The position numbers and the translations under genes are program-made. The notes under the pieces are model-generated. The model did no database searches. It was not told the DNA's origin and saw only the letters and a program-made list of their open reading frames with translations. Below, piece by piece: positions 54,968-64,000 of a stretch of DNA of 64,000 nt. Within the stretch, counting starts at the first letter, position 1. Every line of letters begins with the position of its first letter. This stretch comes from Typhlomys cinereus (Eukaryota > Chordata > Mammalia > Rodentia > Platacanthomyidae): the NCBI GenBank assembly GCA_023101885.1, contig JALPQD010000823.1:310001-374000 (forward strand), written 5' to 3'.

Positions 54968-55620
54968 TTCCCTTCTTTCCTCTCCCAAGAATGAATCATG
55001 TCAAAAGCTAGAGAAAGACCTTCTCATAATCTAAGAGGCAAGAATTCTTCAGATGAAAGAAATATCCAGGCAAATTAGGTGATGTCATGAAGCTTTAAAT
55101 ACTGAGTGAGAGAACAGACTCTTGGAACCATTTCTTGGTGTGTTATGTCTCCCTCTCCTGGCCACCTGAGACCAGTAGATGCTTCTCCAGATTTAGACAC
55201 AATGTGAGGAGTCTTTCATTGAAGCTTTAGTCTTCTCGAGAGAATGCTGGGTGACATCCTTGTCCTTCCAGGCTCTGTTGACTGTCTTTCTAAGTCCCAT
55301 GGTATACACAAGGTGAAATCTAAGAATATCTGGACATTGCACGAAAAAAATCACAGTGTTTATCAATACCCTTAGTGCAATTCAAAGGTATAGTTCATAA
55401 ATGCCTGGGATTGAGAGGATGGAACGCAAAACCTACAAAAAATTTTTGGTCTGTTCCATTGGTTATGGCCATGTTAGAGATTGAGGTATCTGATGCTCCT
55501 TTATCCCATTCAAGACAAAGAGGCAAGTGTTGAAACTATCATGTACAATCCTAGAGAAGCAGTCAGACTTCTTGATAGATCTCTGTGCTGTGTTGAAAGA
55601 GCACTGCTGTGCTTGACACC
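54968..55620. other. V7 upstream flank
   Basis: Non-coding. 55010-55170 aligns with the V3 upstream flank on either side of its L1 insertion, giving the pre-insertion state of that site. AGGCAAATT near 55070 stands where an octamer would be and is poor. Confidence 0.6.
55147..55164 (-). promoter_or_regulatory. Weaker CTCF-like motif upstream of V7
   Basis: On the minus strand TGGCCAGGAGAGGGAGAC: the paralogue of 22422-22437 with a G in the pyrimidine position of the core. Confidence 0.4.
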
Positions 55621-55636
55621 AGACAAGAAGATTTTT

Positions 55637-56180
55637 TTAACATTTTTTATTATTATTTCTGCTCATACAAACTTTATAGGTACACCAGTTCCCTCCTTCC
55701 CTCCTCCTCCCCCCGAACCCCCTGCTTCCTCTCCCCTCACCCCTCCCTCCTCATTCTCCAGTGCTCCCCCCAATCCCCAGAGAATCCTTTAATGTGCATG
55801 CCAGACTCTCCTCTGGGTCCTCCTCTCCGATGACATACAAGGACCCAGTGGCATTTCCCTGAACCCTTTCCTGTGTTCCCCTTAAGCATAGGAACACTAC
55901 TGTGGCTGTCAATCCCTTGCCTCCAAGGATCTTGGTGCCTTTAGCAAATGCTAGACTTTGTGGGGTCAATAGTGTGTTGGACATTGTGCAGGGCATGCAA
56001 AGTCCAATTATGATTGCTTTGGCCCTAACTTGTGTGGAATATCTTGCATATCATTGCTCCTCCCATCCTTGTGATCTTACAATCTTACCGCCCCCCTCTT
56101 CTGCAAATATCTCTGAGCAGGATGGGGAGAGATTAGGCTGGTCTAGTTCTAGGTGGTTGATATAGAGTCTCTGAAGTTCC
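55637..56180 (-). mobile_element. 5'-truncated L1 3' UTR with target-site duplication
   Basis: Flanked by AGACAAGAAGATTTTT (55621-55636) and AGACCAGAAGATTTTT (56181-56196). Contains the full 3' UTR up to CTCTGAAGTTCC. The sense frame 55751-55996 is of the recurring 3' UTR type. Confidence 0.88.
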
Positions 56181-56340
56181 AGACCAGAAGATTTTTAACA
56201 AGACAAGTTTTGTGAGAACATTAGCAAGAGCAAGACTACTCAGCAGAGTGATGCTTTGACCCAAGTAGGTTTGTTTTATTTTTGTGCCAAATGACGAAGA
56301 GAAAATACATTGTTTAGAATAAGGATATTGCCTGGAGTTT

Positions 56341-57711
56341 CTTTTTTTATATACATATTTTATTATTACCGCACATACACACTTAATAGGTAGACCAGTT
56401 CCTCCCTCCCTCCTCCTCCCCCCGAATCCCCTGCTCCCCCTTCCCTCCCTCCCCATCCCCCAGTGCCTCCCACCCAATTCCCAGAGAGTCCTTTATTGTG
56501 TATGCCTAACTTTCCTCTGGGTCCTCCTCTCGGATGACGTACAAGGACCCAGTGGCATTTCCCTGCACCCTTTCTCATGTTCCCCTTAAGCATAGGAACA
56601 CTACTGTGGCTGTCAATCCCTTGCCTCCAAGGATCTTGGTGCCTTTAGCTGATGCTATACTTTGTGAGGTCAATAGTGTGTTGGACATTGCGCAGGGCAT
56701 GCAAAGTCCAATTATGATTACTTCGGCCCTAACTAGTGTGGAGAATCATTGCTCCTCCCATCCTTTTGCTCTTACAATCTTACCACTCCCTCTTCCGCAA
56801 ATATCCCTGAGCTTCAGGATGGGGAGAGATTAGGCTGGCCTAGTCCTATGTGGTTGATATAGAGTCTCTGAAGTTCTGGATTGTGGTTTGTTGATTTTCT
56901 TTTGCAGTTTTGCTGCTCCTGCAATGCCCTTCACTCCACCCTGATGGGCACTGTATGTCACCCCCTGGTCAGAGACAAAAAGCTGTTAAACTGGAGTCTT
57001 GTTATAATAGCACATTCAAGGGTATATGTAATAAAAGTAGGAAACCTCAGAGAGAGAGGTGTCAATCACCCATTTGCAAAATTATTACTTTTTATCTGCC
57101 AGACTATATGCCCTCCCCTTCTGGTGAGATCATACCCCCTCAGTTGTACATGATCAGGCATGAACGTGTTTGAACTTAACCAGGTGTCACATTACGTACT
57201 TACAGTCCTTGATGGAGGACTATTTTCTCTACTGTAACATGGTCACTTCTCTCCTTGTTTCTGGTGTGGCCCTCCAACCACATCTCTCCTGTTCATAATC
57301 CTTGCAATTACTGTAGGTAATACATAGATTTACCTATGAGTGTCTCTAGATGGACTGGGTGGGTTTGGTATTAGGAGCCACCTATTAGGGAGTACATACG
57401 GCGCTTAATTTTCTGGGTCTGGGATACTTCGCTTAATATAATTGTTTCTAATGACATCCATTTCCCAGCAAATTCCAGTAATTCATCATTTTTGATGGCT
57501 GAGTAGTACTCCATTGTATAGATGTACCACAGTTTCCTTATCCACTCGTCAACTGTTGGACATTTGGGTTGATTCCATGACTTTGCTATTGTAAACAGTG
57601 CTGCTCTGAACATGGTCATGCTTGTGCTATCGAGGTGAACCTCTGCTGCATGGGGGGTTATTCCCAAAAGTGGGATAGCAGGGTCATATGGCATTTCAAT
57701 CTTTAATTTCT
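56341..57711 (-). mobile_element. 5'-truncated L1: 3' UTR and ORF2 end
   Basis: T-rich tail at 56341, 3' UTR to about 57360, then ORF2 C-terminus (57371-57727; [40 protein letters not shown]). It stops at TTTAATTTCTTT, where the next L1's tail begins. Confidence 0.88.
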
Positions 57712-60700
57712 TTTTTTTATATTTCATATCAATTTTTAAACATTTTTATTATTATTTCCTCTCATACAAACTTAATAGGTAGACCAGTTCTGTCCCCCCT
57801 CCTACTTGCCCAGAACCCCCTGCTCCCTCTCCCTCCCTCCCCATCTCCCAGTGCCTCCCCACCAATTCCCAGAGAGTCCTTTATTATGTATGCCTAACTC
57901 TCCTCTTGGTCTTCCTCTCCGATGACGTACAAGGAACCAGTGGCATTTCCCTGAACCCTTTCTCGTGTTCCCCTTAAGCATTGGAACACTGCTGTGGCTG
58001 TCAATCCCTTGCCTCCAAGGATCTTGGTGCCTTTAGCCGATGCTAGACTTTGTGAGGTCAATAGTGTGTTGGGCATTGCGCAGGACATGCAAAGTCCTAT
58101 TATGATTGCTTCAGCCCTAACTTGTGCGGAGTATCTTGCATATCATTACTCCTCCCATCCTTGTGCTCTTACACTCTTACCACCCCTCTTCCGCAAATGT
58201 CCCTGAGCTCCAGGATAGGGGGAGATTAGGCTGTCTCAGTTCTATGTGGTTGATATAGAGTCTCTGAAGTTCTGGATTGTGGTTTGTTGATTTTCTTTTG
58301 CAGTTTTGCTGCTCCTGCAATGCCCTTCACTCCATCCTGACGGGCATTGTATGTCACCCCCTGGTCAGAGACAAAAAACTGTTAAACTGGAGTCTTGTTA
58401 TAATAGCACATTCAAGGGTAGATGTAATAAAAGCAGGAAACCTCGGTGAGGGAGGGGTCAGTCACCCATTTGCAAAATGATCACCTTTCATCTGCCAGAC
58501 TATATGCTCTCCCCCTCTGGTGAGATCATACCCCCTCAGTTGTACATGATCAGGAATGAACGTCTGTGAATTTAACCAGGTGTCACATTACTTACTTGCA
58601 TTCCTTGGAGGCCTATTTTCTCTGCTGTAACATAGTCCCCTCTCTCCTTGTGTCTGGTGTGGCCCTCCAACCCCATCACTCCTGTTCATAATGCTTGCAA
58701 TTACTGTATTACATAGGTTTACCTTCGAGTGTCTCAATGTGGGCTGGGTGAGTTTGGTACTAGGAGCCACCCATTAGGGAGTACACAAAGCTCTTAACAT
58801 TCTGGGTTTGGGATACGTCACTTAATGTAATTGTTTCTAATGACATCCACTTCCCAGCAAATTCCAGTAATTCATCATTTTTAATGGCTGAGTAGTACTC
58901 CATTGTATAGATGTACCACCTTTTCCTTATCCACTCGTCAACTGTTGGACATTTGTGTTGATTCCATGACTTTGCTATTGTAAACAGTGCTGCTATGAAC
59001 ATGGTCGTGCTTGTGCTATCGAGATGAACCTCTGCTGCATGGGGGGTTATTCCCAAAAGTGGAATAGCAGGGTCATATGGTATTTCAATCTTTAATTTCT
59101 TTAAGAATCTCCAGATGGCTTGCCAGAGTGGCTGTATGAGCCTGCATTCCCACCAGCAATGTAGGACAGTTCCCCTCTCTCCACATCCTCTCCAGCACTT
59201 GTTGTTTGTATTGTGGATTTTTGCCATCCTGACCGTGTTGAGATGATATCTCAGGGAAGTTTTGATTTGCATTTCCCTGATGGCTAAAGAAGTGGAGCAT
59301 TTTTTTTTCTTTTCATCTCCTAAAGGAGGTATTTATTTATTTATTTATTTATTTTGAATTTCCCATCTTTAGGTACTTTTTTTTTTTTTATTTCAGCTCA
59401 TACAAACTTATTAGGTACACCAGTTCCCTCCCTCCCTCCTCCTCCCCCCGTACCCCCTACTCCCCTTCCCCACCTCTCTCCCTCCCCATTTCCCAGTGCC
59501 TCCCACCCCAATTCCCAGAGAGTCCTTTCTTGTGCATGTCTGATTTTCCTCTGGGCCCTCCTCTCCGATGACGTACAAGGACCCAGTGGCCTTTCCCGAA
59601 CCCTTTCCCGTGTTCCCCTTAGGTATACTAACACTGCTGTGGCTGCCAGTCCTTTGCCTCCAAGGATCTTGGTGCCTTTAGCAGATGCTAGACTTTGTGA
59701 GGTCAACAGTGTGTAGGACAATGCGCAGGGCATGCAAAGTCCAATTACGATTGCTTCAGCCCTAACTAGTATAGAGTATCTATTTTTTAAGATATTTGCT
59801 AGACATTTTAATTTCATCCCTGGTGAAGTTTCTTTTAAGTTCCAGGGCCCATTTTTTAATTTGGCCATTGGTTTCCTTGGTGTTTAATTTTCGAAGTTCT
59901 TTGTGCACTCTGGACAGTAGAGCTCTATCAGATATGTGGTTAGTGAAGATTTTCTCCCATTCTGTGGGTTGCCTTTGAGCTCGTGTTACAATCTCTTTAT
60001 CTGAATAGAAGCTCTTTAATTTCACAAGATCCCAACTGTTGAGAGTTGGTAGCAGTGACTGTGCCATTGGATGTCTGTTTAGGAAATGTTGGCCTAGTCC
60101 AATCAGCTCGAAGTAATTCCCTACCATTTCAACTATGGTTTTTATAGTCTCTGGCCTGATATCAAGGTCCTTGATCCATTTGGAATTAAGTCTTGTACAC
60201 GGTGACAAGTATGGATCCAGTTTTAATCTTCTGCATGTGGAGATCCAGTTGTGCCAGCACCATTTGTTGAAGATGCTGATCTTTTTCCATTGGATTCTTT
60301 GGGCCCCTTTGTCAAAGACCAAATGGCTGTAATTTTGTGGGCTTATATCTGGGTCTTCAACCCTTATCCATTGATCTGTGTGTATATTTTGGAGCCAGTA
60401 CCAAGCTGTTTTTATAACTGTGGATTTGTAGTATAGACTAAGGTTTGGTATGGTAATACCTCCAGCAGTGTTTTTGTTACTCAGGAGTGTCTTTGCTATC
60501 CTGGGTCTTTTGTGTCTCCATATGAATTTTGAGATTGTTTGGTCAACTTCTTTAAAGAATTGCTTTGGGATTTTAATTGGTATAGCATCGAATTTGTATA
60601 TTGCCTTTGGTAGGATGGTCATTTTTACAATGTTGATTCTGCCAATCCAGGAACATTGGAGGTCTTTCCACCTTCTGATGTCTTCTACAATTTCTTTCTT

Positions 60701-63700
60701 TAGGGTTTTAAAGTTTTCATTGTAAAGGTCTTTGACCTCCTTAGTTAGGTTTATACCAAGGTATTTCATTTTTTTAGGGGCTACAGTAAATGGGATTGTT
60801 TCTCTCAAGGCTTTTTCACTTCTTTCATTCTGGGCATATAGGAAGGCCTCTGATTTTTGCACATTTATTTTGTATCCTGCCACCCTGCTGAACTTCTCAA
60901 TTAGTTCCAGGAGCTTCCTGGTGGAGTTTTTGGGATCCCTCAGGTATAAGATCATGTCATCTGCAAATAGGGATAACTTGACTTCTTCCTTGCCGATTTG
61001 AATCCCTTTTTATATTCACTTCTTGTCTTATGGCTTCAGCTAAGACTTCAAGTACAATATTGAATAGAAGTGGTGAGAGTGGACAGCCTTGTCTAGTTCC
61101 TGATCCAAGTGGGAATTCTTCCAATTGTTCCCCATTGAGCATAATCCTTGCTGTGGGCTTGTTGTATACAGCTTTTATTATATTGATAAAGGTTCCTTCC
61201 AATTCTACCGTCTCTAACGTTTTGATCATAAAAGGCTGTTGGATCTCGTCAAAGGCTTTTTCTGCATCTATCGAGAGTATCATGTGGTCTTGGTCTTTGG
61301 ACTGGTTTACATGATGAATTACATTTATTGATTTTCGTATGTTGAACCAACCTTGTGTGCCAGGGATGAAGCCTACTTGGTCCCTGTGAATGATCTTTTT
61401 GATATGTTTTTGAATCCGATTTGCTAAGACTTTGTTGAGAATCTTTGCGTCTGTGTTCATCAGGGAGATCGGCCTATAGTTTTCTTTTCTAAGTGAATCT
61501 TTATTAGGTTTTGGGATTAAGACGATATTAGCTTCATAGAAGGAATTTGGTAGTGTTCCTTCCTTTGCTATTTGATGGAACAGTTTAAGGAGTATTGGTG
61601 TTATTAACTCCTTAAATGTCTGGTAGAATTCTGTACTGAATCCATCTGGTCCAGGACGTTTTAGGTGGGAAGATTCGAGATTACTTCTTCAATTTCCTTA
61701 TATGTTATAGGGCTATTTAAGTAATTCACAACTTCCTGATTCAATTTAGGTAGGTTGTGTTTACTTAGAAATTCATCCATCTCTTTTGTATTGTCAAACT
61801 TCACTGAGTATAAGTGTTTGAAATATGATGATATAATTCTCTGGATTTCTTGGGTATCAGTAGTGATAACTCCATGTTCATTTCTAATTTTGTTAATTTG
61901 GGTTTTCTCTCTCTTGCTTTTGGTTAAATTACCTAGGGGTGTATCAATCTTATTGATTTTTTCAAAGAACCAGCTTTTTGACTGGTTGATTTTTTCTATC
62001 ATTTTCTTAGTCTCGATTTCAGATATTTCTCCCTTATTTTGCTAATCTCCTCTCTTCTAATGCTTTTAGGATCAGATTGCTCAAGTTTCTCTAAAGCCTT
62101 AAGCTGCAACCTTAAGTTATTTATTTCTGATGTTTCCATTTTTTTGATATAGGCATTAAGAGCTATGAACTTACCTCTTAGGACAGCTTTCATTGTGTCC
62201 CAGAGATTTTGGTAAGTTGTATTTTCATTATCATTCACTTTCAGGAAATCTTGAATTTCCTTTTTAATTTCTTCCTGAATCCAGTTCTCATTCAGCATCA
62301 TATTGTTAAGTTTCCAGGAGTTAGTGTATTTTCTCTTGTTTGATGTGTTGTGGATGTCCAGCTTTAGGCCATGGTGGTCTGATTGGGTTCAGGTTAGAAT
62401 TTCAACTTTTTTGTATATGTGTAGATTTGTTTTGTGGCCCAACATGTGATCTATTTTGGAGAAAGTTCTGTGTGCTGCTGAGAAAAATGTGTATTCTTTT
62501 GTGCGTGGGTGAAAAGTTCGATAGAGATCTGTAAGGTCCATTTCTTTAAGGGTTTGATTAAGTTCCAAAGTGTCTCTGTTAAGCTTTTGACCTGTTGATC
62601 TATCCCATGTTGAGAGGGCGGTGTTGAAGTCCCCAAGAATTATCGTTTGGGTGTTGATTTCGTGCTTTAGATGCTGTAGGGTTTTCTTAATGAATGTGGA
62701 GAGGCCCGTATTGGGTGCATATATGTTCAGTATTGTGAAGTCTTCCTGTTGAATTGTACTGTGACTAATGTGTAGTATCCATCTGTGTCTCTTATGATTT
62801 TCTTTTGTTTGAAGTCCACTTTGTCTGAAAGCATAATTGCTACCCCTGCCTGTTTCCTGGTTCCATTAGCTTGCAAGAATTTGGAACAGCCTTTCATTCT
62901 ATGGATGTGTCTACCTTTTGTGGTGAGATGAGTTTCCTGAAGGCAGCAGATTGTTGGATTGTGGTTTTTAATCCAAGTTTGTAATCTGTGTCTCTTAATT
63001 GGCGAGTTAATACCATTGACATTTAATGTTTTAATGGAGAAATTATTTTTAATTCTGGACATTTTTTATGTTTAGTAGATTTTGTAAGCATGTTGTTTGA
63101 TATTTATGTTTTGGTGGTATTATACTTCCCTTCTGTTCTCCTGGATATGCTTGTTTTTTTCTTCAAGCTTGATTATCATTTCTAGCATTTTTTGAAGGCC
63201 TGGTTGGTAGACATGTATCCCTTCAAGTTGTCTTTGTGCTGGAAAACTTTTCTTTCTCCCTCAATCATGACAGATAGTTTTGCTGGGTATATCAGTCTGG
63301 GTTGGCATTTTTGCTCATTTAATACTTGAAGTATGTCTCTCCAAGCTCTTCTTGCTTTTACTGTTTCCATTGAGTAGTCATTTGTTATTCTAATAGGTTT
63401 ACCTTTAAAAGTGAGTTGCTTTTTTTCTCTTGAAGCTCTCAGCACCTTTTCTTTGTCTTGAATGTGGAGTGTTTTGACTATTATTTGCCGTGGCGATTTT
63501 CTATTTTGGTCATATCTGTTTGGAGTGCGAAATGCCTCTTGTATTTGGATAGGCCTCTCATTCTTTAGTTGTGGGAAGTTTTCCTTTATGATGAATTGAA
63601 ATATTTCCTCAGGTGTGGTATTTTGGGATTCTTGTTCTGGTATTCCATGAAAGTGCATGTTAGGTTTCTTCATGGTGTCCCATATTTCTTGAATGTTCCT

Positions 63701-64000
63701 CCCAGTATCTTTTTGGCTTTAACAATCTCTTTCATTGAGCTGGTTAATTCTCCCACTCTGTCTTCAAGATCTGAAATTCTATTTTCTGCCTCATTTGTTC
63801 TGCTGATAAGACTCTCTGTTGAGTTTTGGGTTGAAGATAACTTGTCTTTTAGTTCAATTTTAAACTCTGCCTGAGACTGTTTTAACTGCTCTATACCTAT
63901 TTTTGTTTCTTGAACTGTTTTTCTCAACTCCTCCAGGTGCCTGTTTTGTTCCTGTTGAAAGTAGTTGATATGGTTGTTTAACTCTTCTCGGATTTCCTCT
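57712..64000 (-). mobile_element. Long L1 running off the window
   Basis: 3' UTR 57740-58770, ORF2 58760-63062 (interrupted at 59301-59781), ORF1 63182 to beyond the edge. ORF2 pieces: C-terminus with the cysteine region (58760-59272), RT palm and after (59780-60955, starting within FADD-MILYL), [17 protein letters not shown] region (60957-61460), middle (61661-62301), endonuclease (62451-63062, MSRIKNNFSIKTLNVNGI). ORF1 C-terminus 63182-63673 and coiled coil 63670-63927. The RT has about six frameshifts. 5' end not in the window. Confidence 0.9.
59301..59781 (-). mobile_element. 5'-truncated L1 3' UTR nested in the previous L1
   Basis: Inserted within ORF2 between GAAGTGGAGCATTTTTT and TTAAGATATTTGCTAGAC. 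It begins with about 90 bases including (TATT)n and a T13 tail (59383-59395), then 3' UTR to ACTAGTATAGAGTATC. It carries a long sense frame (59398-59868, through the junction). Confidence 0.82.

Noticed and set aside
35390..58206. Antisense L1 3' UTR frames (MAVNPLPPRILVPL...) as genes
   Set aside because: They are the complement of the recurring sense frame; at most one of the two can be meaningful, and the sense one has the conserved stop.
1..64000. CRISPR arrays, bacterial operons, riboswitches
   Set aside because: Composition, splice sites, L1/SINE content and V-kappa segments are mammalian; the regular repeats seen are microsatellites or a 322-bp tandem repeat without spacers.
1..64000. 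J-kappa or C-kappa segments
   Set aside because: I looked for a 23-type RSS followed by an FGxGTK-like J motif and for a C-domain exon on both strands and saw none; the window is V-only.

Overview
This is a stretch of mammalian nuclear DNA, most likely from a rodent, lying inside an immunoglobulin kappa variable (IGKV) array. The evidence is seven V-kappa segments or relics, all on the minus strand, with two-exon structure, leader peptides, FR3 signatures and 12-type recombination signals (RSS). Also present are young L1 elements with GC-rich repeated 5' UTR units, tRNA-headed SINEs (GGGCTGGAGAG... heads with CT-rich, AATAAATA tails), B1-like fragments and rodent-type interspersed repeats. 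The SINE tails remind me of dipodoid rodents (jerboas, jumping mice), but that is a weak guess. No J-kappa or C-kappa segment and no ordinary protein-coding gene was recognised.

Layout. 1-7.9 kb is non-genic, with old repeats and microsatellites. 7.9-15.6 kb holds V1 (IGKV2-like), V2 (IGKV2-like) and V3 (similar to human IGKV6 / mouse IGKV5). A 6.7 kb L1-bearing insertion (15.57-22.29 kb, flanked by a 15-nt target-site duplication) separates the V3 leader from its upstream flank. 22.3-29.8 kb holds L1 3' ends, a V relic (V4) split by an L1 tail, CTCF-like motifs and one unidentified exon-like block. 29.8-33 kb holds V5, a paralogue of V1. 33-49.65 kb is a nested L1 complex: a plus-strand L1, then an older minus-strand L1 carrying a SINE, an inverted L1 fragment, a retrocopy and a complete 6.3 kb L1. 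50.2-51.76 kb is a five-unit tandem repeat of about 320 bp. 52.6-55.2 kb holds V6 (paralogue of V2) and V7 (paralogue of V3). 55.6 kb to the end is L1 again, running off the edge.

The V1-V2-V3 and V5-V6-V7 series are the same three-segment cassette duplicated in tandem; the second copy was stretched by the L1 complex and the tandem repeat. In this assembly every V segment has at least one disabling change: frameshifts, stops, lost cysteines, a lost splice acceptor or a damaged heptamer. Many lesions are single-base indels, and the tandem repeat and L1 ORFs show the same indel-rich pattern, so part of the apparent decay could be consensus error rather than biology.
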